13,102 nucleotides of DNA, taken from contig JBFWTJ010000088.1 of the NCBI GenBank assembly GCA_050247895.1, positions 1-13,102 of the forward strand, read 5' to 3'. The DNA is from CAVPEW01 sp050247895 (lineage in GTDB: Bacteria > Actinomycetota > Acidimicrobiia > Acidimicrobiales > VFJN01). Below the pieces are notes generated by a model. That model saw only the letters and a list, made by a program, of their open reading frames with translations. It ran no database searches and had not been told where the DNA came from. The translations under genes were made by a program, and so were the position numbers. This document shows, piece after piece, positions 1-7,022 of the stretch. Each line of letters opens with the position of its first letter. Position 1 is the first letter of the stretch.

Positions 1-1340
1 TGGTGGTGATCGGGGCCGACGCGGCCGGCATGACCGCGGCGACCCAGGCCCGCCGCCTCCAGCCCTACATGGAGATCGTGGCCCTCGAGAAGGGGGCGTG
101 GACCAGCTACTCGGCCTGCGGGATCCCCTACCTGGTCGGGGGCGAGGTCGCCGCGCTGGACGACCTGGTCGTGCGCACGCCCCAGCAGTTCCGCGAGCAG
201 CACCGCATCGACGTGCGCACCCGCCACGAGGTCACCGGCATCGACCTGGCCGCACGCCAGGTCGAGGTCCACGACGACCTGCGCCAGCGGACGCTCACCA
301 TGGGCTTCGACCAGCTGGTGGTGGCCACCGGCGCCCGACCCGTGCGCCCCGACCTGCCCGGGCTGGACGGCGAGGACGTGCTGGGCGTGCAGACCCTGGG
401 CGACGCCCAGCGCCTGCTCGAACGGGCCCGGCTCACCGGCGCTCGCCGGGTCGTGGTCGTGGGCGGCGGCTACATCGGCCTGGAGATGGCGGAGGCCTTC
501 GTCCGCCGGGGCGCGTCGGTCACCCTCGTCGAGGCGTCCGACCAGGTCATGGGCACGCTCGACCCCGACGTGGCCGGCCACCTGCTCGGCCCCATGCGGA
601 GCCTGGGCATCGACGTCCGGCTCGGTGCCGCCGTCGAAGGGGTGACCCCGGGCGAGGTCGCGACCAGCGCCGGCCCGGTGCCGGCCGACCTGGTCGTGCT
701 GGGCCTGGGCGTGCGGCCCAACGTGGAGCTGGCCGCCGAGGCCGGCGTGGCACTGGGCCCGACCGGGGCGATCGCCGTCGACCGCCGCCAGGCCACCTCG
801 GCCGAGGGGGTCTGGGCCGCGGGCGACTGCGCCGAGGCCGTGCACCTGGTGTCGGGCCGGGCCGTGAACGTCGCCCTGGGCACGGTGGCCAACAAGACCG
901 GTCGCACCGCCGGCATCAACATCGGCGGCGGCTACGCCACCTTCCCGGGCGTGCTGGGCACCGCCATCACCAAGGTGTGCGAGATCGAGGTCGCCCGCAC
1001 CGGGCTGACCGAGCGCCAGGCCACCGCCGAGGGCTTCCGGCCCGTGGCGACCACGATCGAGGCCACGCCGCGGGCCGGGTACCTGCCGGATCCCGGCCAC
1101 ATGTGGGTCAAGCTCGTCGCCGAGCACGGCACGGGCCGGCTCCTCGGCGGGCAGATCGTGGGGCGCACGGCCGACGGCGGGCCGGCGGCCAAGCGGATCG
1201 ACACCCTGGCCATGGCCCTGCACGGGCGGTTGACCGTGGCCGACCTGCTCGCCGCCGACCTGGCCTACGCCCCGCCGTTCTCCTCGGTGTGGGACCCGCT
1301 CCAGCAGGCCGCCCGGAGGCTCCTCGAAAAGGTCGGCTGA
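1..1340 (+). CDS. FAD-dependent pyridine nucleotide-disulfide oxidoreductase, CoA-disulfide reductase/NADH oxidase-like (5' partial)
   Basis: A cytoplasmic flavoprotein that would use NAD(P)H to reduce a disulfide, a persulfide or oxygen. Counting from the first full codon (position 3), the FAD-binding Rossmann motif VVIGADAAGM starts at residue 1. A redox-active cysteine lies in SACGIPY (C39), as in the single-cysteine CoA-disulfide reductase/Nox branch. The NAD(P)H-binding glycine motif GGGYIG is at 154-159 and the second FAD motif AAGDC (D275) follows. The C-terminal dimerisation domain ends with the family signature YAPPFSSVWDP. About 445 codons are visible, close to the usual family length, so only a few N-terminal residues should lie outside the window. 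The GTG at position 3 is unlikely to be the true start because it would cut into the first beta strand. Family assignment is firm; the substrate (CoA disulfide, polysulfide, O2) cannot be decided. The gene is followed by a hairpin and is probably not cotranscribed with glnB. Confidence 0.9.
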   Translation, partial: VVIGADAAGMTAATQARRLQPYMEIVALEKGAWTSYSACGIPYLVGGEVAALDDLVVRTPQQFREQHRIDVRTRHEVTGIDLAARQVEVHDDLRQRTLTMGFDQLVVATGARPVRPDLPGLDGEDVLGVQTLGDAQRLLERARLTGARRVVVVGGGYIGLEMAEAFVRRGASVTLVEASDQVMGTLDPDVAGHLLGPMRSLGIDVRLGAAVEGVTPGEVATSAGPVPADLVVLGLGVRPNVELAAEAGVALGPTGAIAVDRRQATSAEGVWAAGDCAEAVHLVSGRAVNVALGTVANKTGRTAGINIGGGYATFPGVLGTAITKVCEIEVARTGLTERQATAEGFRPVATTIEATPRAGYLPDPGHMWVKLVAEHGTGRLLGGQIVGRTADGGPAAKRIDTLAMALHGRLTVADLLAADLAYAPPFSSVWDPLQQAARRLLEKVG

Positions 1341-1346
1341 CCGGGG

Positions 1347-1363
1347 AACCCGTCCCACGGGTT
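1347..1363 (+). terminator. Short hairpin after the oxidoreductase gene
   Basis: A perfect 6-bp inverted repeat (AACCCG / CGGGTT) with a 5-nt loop begins 6 nt after the TGA of the flavoprotein gene. There is no T tract, which is common for terminators in GC-rich actinobacteria. It could instead be part of the regulatory region of glnB. Confidence 0.4.
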
Positions 1364-1406
1364 AACGAAGTGGAAATGTCGGGAACCTGATCCAGTAACA
1401 AGCGAT

Positions 1407-1419
1407 CGTCAAGCTGACG
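1407..1419. promoter_or_regulatory. Inverted repeat CGTCA-AGC-TGACG in the glnB upstream region
   Basis: The 208-bp gap before glnB contains an unusually A/T-rich patch (about 1362-1418), and within it a perfect 5-3-5 inverted repeat. This is the most operator-like element upstream of glnB. No clear -35/-10 pair was found nearby, although the A/T enrichment suggests the promoter lies here. The regulator is unknown. Confidence 0.3.
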
Positions 1420-1548
1420 GCGTCTGTTCAGCCCGGCGAAAGGATCGTGCGTTGGTCCGAGGCATCGCCGGAACCGACCCGGGGCCCGCTCGCCGCGCGC
1501 GGCCGGACACCCCGGCCGACGTTGACCCTTGACGAGGAGGATCCGACG

Positions 1549-1890
1549 ATGCCCAGCCTGATCACGGCGGTGGTCAAGCCGTTCAAGCTCGAGGAGGTGA
1601 AGACCGCCCTGAAGGAGGCCGGCGTCACGGGCATGACCGTGTCGGAGGTCCAGGGCTTCGGGCGGCAGTCCGGCCACACCGAGGTGTACCGGGGCGCGGA
1701 GTACCAGGTGGACTTCGTGCCCAAGGTCAAGCTCGAGATCCTCGTGGACACGGCCGATGCCGACCGGATCGTCTCGGCCATCGCCGACGCGGCCCGGACC
1801 GACAAGATCGGCGACGGCAAGATCTGGGTCACCGAGGTCTCCCAGATCCTGCGCATCCGCACGGCGGAGAGGGGCCTCGACGCGCTGTGA
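1549..1890 (+). CDS. glnB: Nitrogen regulatory protein P-II
   Basis: A trimeric cytoplasmic signal protein that senses ATP/ADP and 2-oxoglutarate and reports nitrogen status to partner proteins. The 113-aa product has the family length. It opens with LITAVVKPFKLEEV and carries both P-II signatures: the T-loop motif YRGAEY at 47-52, where Y52 matches the modified Tyr51 of the family, and TDKIGDGKIWVTEV near the C-terminus. I chose ATG 1549 over an upstream in-frame GTG at 1447 because GAGGAGGA sits 7 nt before it and the family begins here. The modification site and the adjacent glnD support regulation by uridylylation or, as in Streptomyces and Corynebacterium, adenylylation. The ammonium transporter gene amtB, a common upstream partner of glnK/glnB, is absent from the visible upstream region. 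Whether it is glnB or glnK cannot be told from sequence alone. Confidence 0.97.
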   Translation: MPSLITAVVKPFKLEEVKTALKEAGVTGMTVSEVQGFGRQSGHTEVYRGAEYQVDFVPKVKLEILVDTADADRIVSAIADAARTDKIGDGKIWVTEVSQILRIRTAERGLDAL

Positions 1891-1971
1891 CCCACCCGGC
1901 GCGGCGACCGCTCGGCACCCGAGGGTGCTCCGCCCGTCGGGGACCGAGGGGTCGAGCGGCGGGATGGCCCG

Positions 1972-2002
1972 GAGCCCGGAGCGCCCCCCACGCTCCGGGC
2001 TC
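1972..2002 (+). terminator. Strong hairpin between glnB and glnD
   Basis: A perfect 12-bp stem (GAGCCCGGAGCG / CGCTCCGGGCTC) with a 7-nt loop lies 81 nt after the glnB stop and 59 nt before glnD. No T tract follows. It is a likely terminator or attenuator that lowers glnD expression relative to glnB; it could also stabilise the glnB mRNA 3' end. Confidence 0.65.
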
Positions 2003-2061
2003 GCCGCGTCGGCGCGGCACGCCCTGGTGAGGGGCCCCGGCCGGCGCGCGGTGGGACCGGC

Positions 2062-4377
2062 GTGGTGAACCTCGGCCCCGAGCGCCAGGCCCTGCTCGCC
2101 GATCCGGCCCTGGCCGGTGGCGACCTGTGCCGCGCCTACAGCGGCCTGGTCGACTCGTGGCTGGCCGGGCTGTTCGCCCGCGCCGTCGGGGACGACCCCT
2201 CGGGCGTCGCCCTGGTGGCCACCGGCGGGTACGGCCGGGGCGAGCTCAGCCCGCGCTCGGACATCGACCTGCTGCTCCTGCACGGCGGCCGCCGTGACGT
2301 GGGCACCGTGGCCGACGCCATCTGGTACCCGATCTGGGACGAGGGGCTGAAGCTCGGCCACTCGGTGCGCACCACCAAGGAGGCCCTGGTGCTGGCCTCC
2401 GACGACCTCGACACCGCCACGTCCCTGCTCGACGTGCGCCACCTGGCCGGCGACCCCGCCCTCACCGCGGAGCTGGCCGAACGGGCGGCACGGCAGTGGC
2501 GGAACCGGGCCAAGCGGTGGCTGGCCCAGCTCTCCCGGCGGGTCGCCGAGCGCCACGCCCGGGCCGGCGAGGTCGCCTTCCTGCTCGAACCCGACCTCAA
2601 GGAGGGCCGGGGCGGCCTGCGCGACGTCCACGCCCTGCGCTGGGCCGGCGCGGCCCGCACGCTGCTCTGGGAGGGGGACCAGTCGGCGCTCGACGAGGCC
2701 TACGCCCTGCTGCTGGCGGTGCGGGTCGAGCTGCACCGGCGCACCGGCCGCCCCGGGGACCGGTTGGTGCTCGAGGAGCAGGACGCGGTGGCCGCCGCCC
2801 TGGGCCGCCCCTCCGCCGACGACCTCATGGCCGAGGTCGCCGCGGCGGCCCGCACCATCGCCTGGCGCAGCGACGACGCCTGGCGGCGCATCGACGCCAG
2901 CCTGGCCGGGCCCCTGGGCCGGCTGTCGCGGCGCGACCGGCCGGTCGGCGACGGGCTGGTCGTCCGCGACGACGAGGTGCACCTCACCGGGGCGGCCGAC
3001 CTGTCCGACCCGGCCCTGGCCCTGCGGGCGGCCGGCGCCGCGGCACGGGCCGGGATCGGGGTCCACCGGGACGGCCTGGCCCGCCTGGCCGCCGCCGACC
3101 CGCCCGTCCCCGACCCGTGGCCCGAGGGGCTGCGGGCCGCCTTCGTCGACCTCCTGCTGGCCGGGCCCCCGGCCATCGGCGCCGTCGAGGCGCTGGACCA
3201 GCTCGGCCTGTGGGTCCGGCTGCTGCCCGAGTGGCGACCGGTCCGCTCCAAGCCCCAGCGCAACGCCTACCACCGCTTCACCGTCGATCGGCACCTGGTC
3301 GAGACGGCGGCCAACGCGGCCGGGCTGGCCGGATCGGTCCGCCGGCCCGACCTGCTCGTGGTCGGCGCGCTGCTCCACGACATCGGCAAGGGCTACCCGG
3401 GCGACCACACCGAGGTCGGCATGGAGATGGTCGCGTCCATGGGCCCCCGGATGGGGTTCCCCGATGCCGACGTGTCCCAGCTGGTGGCCATGGTCCGCCA
3501 CCACCTGCTGCTCCCCGACGTGGCCACCCGCCGGGACCTCGACGACCCGGCCACGGCCACCGCGGTGGCCGAGGCGGTGGGGGACCCGCTCACCCTCGAG
3601 CTGCTCGCCGCGCTGACCGAGGCCGACAGCCTGGCCACCGGCCCGGCGGCCTGGGGGACCTGGAAGGCCGGCCTGGTCCGCGAGCTGGTGACCCGGACCG
3701 CGCACGTCCTGGCCGGCGGCGCGGTCGAGGACCTGGCCGCCGAGTTCCCCACGCCCGACCAGCGGGTGCTGCTGCAGGCCCGCCGGCAGGTGGTGGAGGG
3801 CCTGCACGACCAGCTCACGGTGGTGGCCGAGGACCGCCAGGGACTGTTCAGCCGGGTCGCGGGCACCCTGGCCCTGCACGGCCTGGACGTGCTGGCGGCC
3901 AACATCGCCACCGTCGAGGGGATGGCCCTGGAGGTCTTCCGGGTCGAGTCGTCCTTCGGGCCGACCATCGAGTGGGACCGGGTCGTGGCCGACGTGGAAC
4001 GGGCCCTGTCGGGCCGGCTGGCGCTCCACGCCCGCCTGGCCGAGCGGGCCCGGACCTACCGGGTCCGTCCGGTGCCCCAGGTCCGGCCGATCCGACCCGA
4101 GGTGCGCATCGACAACGACGCCTCGGCCGACGCCACCGTCGTCGAGGTCCACGCCGCCGACGGCCTCGGCGTGCTGTACCGCATCACCCGGGCCCTGGCC
4201 GACCTGGACCTCGACGTGACCTTCGCCCGGGTGCAGACCATGGGCCCCACCGTGGTCGACGCCTTCTACGTGCGCGATCCGGCGGCGGGCAAGATCGCCG
4301 ACCCGGCCCTGCTGGCCGAGATCGAGCGGGCCCTGCTCCACGAGCTGGCCGGGCCGCAGGGGCCCGAGCGGGCCTGA
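2062..4377 (+). CDS. glnD: [Protein-PII] nucleotidyltransferase / nucleotidyl-removing enzyme GlnD
   Basis: A bifunctional cytoplasmic sensor that modifies and demodifies the T-loop tyrosine of P-II according to glutamine level. The 771-aa product shows the full family order. First is a nucleotidyltransferase domain with GGYGRGELSPRSDIDLL at 55-71, whose metal-binding D67 and D69 are intact. Next comes the GlnD-specific segment LLEPDLKEGRGGLRDVH, then an HD hydrolase domain with LLHDIGKG (H439, D440). Two C-terminal ACT domains follow, at about 585-655 (LTVVAEDRQGLFSRVA) and 692-765 (VVEVHAADGLGVLYRI). GTG 2062 and GTG 2065 are both possible starts; GGTGGGA 5 nt before 2062 favours it. It is somewhat shorter than E. 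coli GlnD (about 890 aa). No separate -10 box was seen, so it probably depends on readthrough from glnB past the hairpin. UMP versus AMP transfer cannot be resolved. Confidence 0.96.
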   Translation: MVNLGPERQALLADPALAGGDLCRAYSGLVDSWLAGLFARAVGDDPSGVALVATGGYGRGELSPRSDIDLLLLHGGRRDVGTVADAIWYPIWDEGLKLGHSVRTTKEALVLASDDLDTATSLLDVRHLAGDPALTAELAERAARQWRNRAKRWLAQLSRRVAERHARAGEVAFLLEPDLKEGRGGLRDVHALRWAGAARTLLWEGDQSALDEAYALLLAVRVELHRRTGRPGDRLVLEEQDAVAAALGRPSADDLMAEVAAAARTIAWRSDDAWRRIDASLAGPLGRLSRRDRPVGDGLVVRDDEVHLTGAADLSDPALALRAAGAAARAGIGVHRDGLARLAAADPPVPDPWPEGLRAAFVDLLLAGPPAIGAVEALDQLGLWVRLLPEWRPVRSKPQRNAYHRFTVDRHLVETAANAAGLAGSVRRPDLLVVGALLHDIGKGYPGDHTEVGMEMVASMGPRMGFPDADVSQLVAMVRHHLLLPDVATRRDLDDPATATAVAEAVGDPLTLELLAALTEADSLATGPAAWGTWKAGLVRELVTRTAHVLAGGAVEDLAAEFPTPDQRVLLQARRQVVEGLHDQLTVVAEDRQGLFSRVAGTLALHGLDVLAANIATVEGMALEVFRVESSFGPTIEWDRVVADVERALSGRLALHARLAERARTYRVRPVPQVRPIRPEVRIDNDASADATVVEVHAADGLGVLYRITRALADLDLDVTFARVQTMGPTVVDAFYVRDPAAGKIADPALLAEIERALLHELAGPQGPERA

Positions 4378-4411
4378 CCGCCTCGGCGCCTCGGACCGGC
4401 CGGCAGGGCGG

Positions 4412-4417
4412 TAGCTT
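4412..4417 (+). promoter_or_regulatory. -10 box TAGCTT, leaderless promoter of the Nudix gene
   Basis: A TAnnnT hexamer ends 7 nt before GTG 4425, so transcription should begin at or next to the start codon. No good -35 element was found. It is one of seven similar arrangements in the window and it fixes the start of the downstream gene. Confidence 0.6.
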
Positions 4418-4424
4418 CGGTCGG

Positions 4425-5117
4425 GTGACGGGTCGTCGGCAGGCGGATCACCAGGACCTCATCCGGTGGGCCGAGACGTTGTCGGGCATCGCCCGCACCG
4501 GCCTGGGCTTCACCGAGAGCCTGTACGAGCAGGAGCGCTTCCAGGAGATCCTCCACGTGGCGGCGGACATCCGCGCCGCGGCCGCGGCGGCCGACGACCT
4601 CAGCGCCGAGGAGTGGGTCGACGAGTGGATGAAGGGGGTCGGCCGGGGGATCGCCGGCTACGTCACCCCCAAGGTCGCCGTCGGTGCGGTCGTCCACGAT
4701 GAGGACGGCCGGATCCTGCTCGTCCAGCGGGCCGACTCGGGCATCTGGCTCTACCCGACCGGCTGGGCCGACGTGGGCTACTCGGCCAGCGAGGTCGCGG
4801 TGAAGGAGGTCCAGGAGGAGACCGGCATCCACTGCGATCCGGTCCGGCCCATCGCCGTGCTCGACGGCCTGCGGCTCGGGTTCACCCGGGTGCCGCTCTA
4901 CTCGATCGTGTTCCTCTGCCAGGCCACCGGGGGCGAGCTGGCCCCCCACCCCCTCGAGACCGCCGACGTCGGCTGGTTCGCCGAGGACCAGCTCCCGTCG
5001 ATGACCGCGGGGATCTCCCAGTGGGGTCCCCACGCCTTCGCTGCCATCCGGGGCGAGGACGTCGGGGTGCTCTACGACGAGCCCCGCAACCCGCCCTGGC
5101 ACCCCGGCGGGGACTGA
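4425..5117 (+). CDS. Nudix hydrolase with N-terminal Nudix-associated domain
   Basis: A cytoplasmic pyrophosphohydrolase of a nucleoside diphosphate linked to another moiety. The 230-aa product has a helical N-terminal region (about 1-75, starting near DLIRWAETLSGIARTGL) resembling the Nudix_hydro_N family, then a Nudix fold. The Nudix box spans G113 to I135: the core KEVQEETG (127-134) retains the metal-binding E128, E131 and E132. The first conserved Glu (box position 7) is Y119 and the box Arg is K127. As I recall, these substitutions are normal in this Nudix_hydro_N branch, where GWADVG is the usual opening. GTG 4425 was chosen because a -10 hexamer lies just upstream; the open frame upstream of it is only a shadow of glnD. 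It begins 47 nt after glnD and converges on the PAC2 gene. ADP-ribose or CDP-alcohol substrates are plausible but unproven. Confidence 0.9.
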   Translation: MTGRRQADHQDLIRWAETLSGIARTGLGFTESLYEQERFQEILHVAADIRAAAAAADDLSAEEWVDEWMKGVGRGIAGYVTPKVAVGAVVHDEDGRILLVQRADSGIWLYPTGWADVGYSASEVAVKEVQEETGIHCDPVRPIAVLDGLRLGFTRVPLYSIVFLCQATGGELAPHPLETADVGWFAEDQLPSMTAGISQWGPHAFAAIRGEDVGVLYDEPRNPPWHPGGD

Positions 5118-5155
5118 CCCGGTCGTCCGGGCCGGGACGGGCCACCGGCGCCGGT
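5118..5155. terminator. Dyad pair in the convergent Nudix/PAC2 gap
   Basis: The 37-bp gap between two convergent genes holds a CCCGG-TCGT-CCGGG hairpin (5118-5131) and a perfect 12-nt palindrome (5144-5155) that reaches the PAC2 stop codon. Together they could end transcription from both sides. There is no T tract, so the call rests on position and symmetry. Confidence 0.35.
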
Positions 5156-6003
5156 CAGTCCGGCCCGTCGCGCAGGAACCGCTCGACCTCCTCGACCAGC
5201 GAGGCGCCGGAGGGGAACGGGTCGGACTCGTCGTCGTGCCGGCTCTCCAGCGAGCTGACGTAGGCCGCGGTCTCCTCGTCGGCCCGGACCAGCTCGTCGA
5301 CCTGACGCTCGTAGGCCGCGGTGGCGATCTCCAGCTCGGTGGTGGGGACCCAGGTGCCCAGCAGCGCCGCGGTCCGCTCGACCAGGGCCAGGGTGGCCTT
5401 GGGCGACGCGGCGGCCGGGACGTAGGACGGGACGGTGGCCCACAGCGAGGCGGTGGCCAGGCCGGCGTCGCGGCAGGCGGCGTGGAGCACACCGACGATC
5501 CCGGTCGGGCCTTCGTAGGAGGAGGCCTGGAGCCCCAGGGCCTGCACCACAGCGGGGTCCTCGGCCGTGCCGCTGACCGGGACCGGCCGGCTGTGGGGCA
5601 CCTCGGCCAGCAGCGCCCCCAGCGTGAGCACCAGCCGGGCGCCCAGCGACTCGGCCAGCTCGGTCACCTGGCGGCAGTAGCCGCGCCAGCGCAGGTCGGG
5701 CTCGGTGCCCAGCAGGACCACCGCGTCGCCCACGCCCTCCAGGCCGGCGACGGCGTAGAGCTCGGTGTCGGGCCAGACGATCTCGCGGGCGCCCTCGGCG
5801 TCGTAGCGGACGTGGGGGCGCGTGGTGGTGAAGTCGAAGTACTCCTCGGCGTCGATGGCGGCGAACCGCTCGGCGTCCCACCGCTCCACCAGGAACCGGG
5901 CCGCGCCGCTGGCCGCCTCCCCGGCGTCGTTCCAACCCTCGAAGGCGGCGACGAGCACCGGGGCCTCGAGCGGCGGACGGGACGTGAAACGGACGTGCTC
6001 CAC
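5155..6003 (-). CDS. PAC2 family protein
   Basis: A 282-aa cytoplasmic protein of the PAC2 (proteasome assembly chaperone 2-like, DUF75) family. Actinobacterial members such as the mycobacterial Rv2125 type are widespread, and their exact function is unsettled. The diagnostic N-terminal segment LVAAFEGWNDAGEAAS is present at about residues 14-29. The middle shows the family pattern of alternating hydrophobic strands (LVLTLGALLAEVPHSRPVPV), followed by GPTGIVGVLHAAC and the SLWATVPSYVPAAASPKATL region. The C-terminus is charged and helical. GTG 6003 is preferred because TACCGT lies 7 nt upstream; GTG 6012, 3 codons upstream, would lie inside that -10 box. It is divergent from the YcnI-like gene with 54 bp between starts. 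No proteasome genes are visible here. Confidence 0.9.
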   Translation of the reverse strand: MEHVRFTSRPPLEAPVLVAAFEGWNDAGEAASGAARFLVERWDAERFAAIDAEEYFDFTTTRPHVRYDAEGAREIVWPDTELYAVAGLEGVGDAVVLLGTEPDLRWRGYCRQVTELAESLGARLVLTLGALLAEVPHSRPVPVSGTAEDPAVVQALGLQASSYEGPTGIVGVLHAACRDAGLATASLWATVPSYVPAAASPKATLALVERTAALLGTWVPTTELEIATAAYERQVDELVRADEETAAYVSSLESRHDDESDPFPSGASLVEEVERFLRDGPD

Positions 6004-6010
6004 GGCTCCC

Positions 6011-6016
6011 ACGGTA
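6011..6016 (-). promoter_or_regulatory. -10 box TACCGT, leaderless promoter of the PAC2 gene
   Basis: On the minus strand the hexamer TACCGT ends 7 nt before GTG 6003. It overlaps the GGTACC palindrome at 6013-6018, whose plus strand reads TACCTG and might serve as the -10 of the divergent gene at 6058. No -35 element was recognised. Confidence 0.5.
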
Positions 6017-6057
6017 CCTGGGGAACCAACCCGGGCCCCTCGACGACAACCGGCCCC

Positions 6058-6747
6058 GTGATCCGCAAGCTGCTCACCGCATCCCTCGCCGTGCCCGCCC
6101 TCGTCGTCGCCCTGGCCACCACGGCCGGCGCCCACGTGGGCATCGACCCCGAGGAGGCCACCGCGGGGGCCGTCACCACGGTGACCCTGTCGTTCCACCA
6201 CGGCAAGGACGGCACGGCCACCACGGGCCTGTCGGTCCAGCTCCCCGAGGGCGCGTCGGTGGTGGCGATCCCGGCCAAGGACGGCTGGACCGCCCAGCAG
6301 ACCGTCGAGGGCGGGCGCACGGTGGTCACCTGGTCGGGTGGGAGCGTCCCCGACGGGCAGGAGGGGGAGTTCCCCGTCGAGGTCAGGCTCCCGGCCACGC
6401 CGGGCGTCGCCCTGTTCCCGACCGTCCAGGTGACCGAGGCCGGCGAGCTGGCCTGGATCGAGGAGGGGGAGGGCGAGGGCGAGGACGCGTCGCCCGCGCC
6501 GCGCCTCACCCTGGTGGCCGACCCGGCCGCGACCACGACCACCGCGGCACCGACCACCACGACGACCGCGGCGCCCACGACCACCACCGCCGCGCCCACC
6601 ACCACGGTGAGCCTGCCGGGGACGGTGAATCAGGCCGAGAGCCGGGACGACGGCGACCAGTCGCCCGCGCCGTGGCTGATCGGCAGCGGCGTGGCCGCCG
6701 CGGTGGCGATCGGCGTCGGGGGCTGGGTGCTCAAGCGGCGGTCCTGA
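6058..6747 (+). CDS. YcnI/DUF1775-family exported membrane-anchored protein
   Basis: A 229-aa cell-surface protein. It has a signal peptide (RK then a hydrophobic core, predicted cleavage ATTAGA|H) leaving His26 as the new N-terminus, as in copper-binding YcnI proteins. The DUF1775 domain covers about 26-158, with TWSGGSVPDGQEGEF and FPTVQVTEAGELAWIEE matching the family. A Thr/Ala/Pro-rich spacer follows (about 160-184), then one transmembrane helix (about 206-225) and a KRRS tail. In Bacillus YcnI, Cu(II) is held by the N-terminal His and a Glu. Here the Glu position appears to be D51 in the stretch HHGKDG, so metal binding is uncertain. GTG 6058 is chosen because the signal peptide begins there; no clear ribosome binding site is present. 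The usual copper partners (copC/ycnJ type) are absent nearby. Confidence 0.85.
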   Translation: MIRKLLTASLAVPALVVALATTAGAHVGIDPEEATAGAVTTVTLSFHHGKDGTATTGLSVQLPEGASVVAIPAKDGWTAQQTVEGGRTVVTWSGGSVPDGQEGEFPVEVRLPATPGVALFPTVQVTEAGELAWIEEGEGEGEDASPAPRLTLVADPAATTTTAAPTTTTTAAPTTTTAAPTTTVSLPGTVNQAESRDDGDQSPAPWLIGSGVAAAVAIGVGGWVLKRRS

Positions 6748-6893
6748 CCGGCCCGGGGGTGCGGGCCGTCGAGGCGCCGGGTCAGGCCCTCGGCCACCCA
6801 CTCGGCCCGCTTGTGGCGGCCGACGGCGGAGCGGGCGTTGGCCAGGGCACCGCTGTTGCCCCACGACCGCAGCAGGAGGTCCCACGCCGACAC
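6630..6893 (-). CDS. Small hypothetical protein antisense to the end of the YcnI-like gene
   Basis: An 87-codon minus-strand frame beginning at GTG 6893. I do not recognise the family. Codons 1-49 lie outside any other gene, and 47 of them end in G or C, far above what the local base composition alone predicts. The residues also look protein-like (SAWDLLLRSWGNSGALANA, then a basic helix GRHKRAEWVAEGLTRRL). The last 38 codons run antisense through the 3' end of the YcnI-like gene, where third positions align with third positions, so codon bias is uninformative and the tail (PTPIATAAATPLPISH) may be incidental. No TAnnnT box or clear ribosome binding site was found before 6893, so the start is uncertain. 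It is divergent from citrate synthase with 129 bp between starts. No transmembrane segment or signal peptide is evident. Confidence 0.5.
   Translation of the reverse strand: MSAWDLLLRSWGNSGALANARSAVGRHKRAEWVAEGLTRRLDGPHPRAGQDRRLSTQPPTPIATAAATPLPISHGAGDWSPSSRLSA
6749..6768 (+). terminator. Hairpin just after the YcnI-like gene
   Basis: A 7-bp perfect stem (CGGCCCG / CGGGCCG) with a 6-nt loop starts 2 nt after the TGA. There is no T tract. It lies inside the antisense small gene, so its symmetry might be coincidental. Confidence 0.4.
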
Positions 6894-6947
6894 ACCGTGA
6901 CGATCCCACCTCGACGTGACGCGGGGACAGCCGCGGTGTGAACGGGG

Positions 6948-6965
6948 TGTCAAACGTGGTTGACG
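6948..6965. promoter_or_regulatory. Back-to-back TTGAC elements between divergent genes
   Basis: The gap between the minus-strand small gene (start 6893) and citrate synthase (start 7023) contains TGTCAA-ACGTGG-TTGACG, an inverted repeat of TTGAC half-sites. Read outward, the minus strand carries a perfect -35 consensus TTGACA (6953-6948) and the plus strand TTGACG (6960-6965). No -10 lies at 16-18 bp from either, so an operator for a dimeric regulator is at least as likely as paired -35 boxes. Confidence 0.35.
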
Positions 6966-7008
6966 GCTGGCTTGCCCCGGCGCGTCCGGCCGCTGCGGGC
7001 GGGACCGG

Positions 7009-7014
7009 TAGCGT
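7009..7014 (+). promoter_or_regulatory. -10 box TAGCGT, leaderless promoter of citrate synthase
   Basis: The TAnnnT hexamer ends 8 nt before ATG 7023, which supports that ATG rather than the in-frame upstream start near 6960. No -35 is recognisable at the usual distance. Confidence 0.6.
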
Positions 7015-7022
7015 CGGCGGCC

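Noticed and set aside
1108..4341. A 1077-codon open frame on the minus strand opposite glnD
   Set aside because: It is antisense to an unmistakable glnD with intact domains. Its translation is low-complexity Gly/Pro/Arg/Gln-rich sequence with no motif, as expected in GC-rich DNA where stop codons are rare.
2496..4424. A long N-terminal extension of the Nudix gene overlapping glnD
   Set aside because: This part is Arg/Pro/Gly-rich shadow translation of glnD in another frame. The Nudix homology begins after 4425, where a -10 box precedes a GTG.
6535..6610. Simple repeat of ACC/GCG triplets as a mobile or structural repeat
   Set aside because: It lies in frame in the YcnI-like gene and encodes a Thr/Ala/Pro stalk. 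A similar stretch near 12110-12235 does the same in the lipoprotein gene. Both are low-complexity coding sequence.
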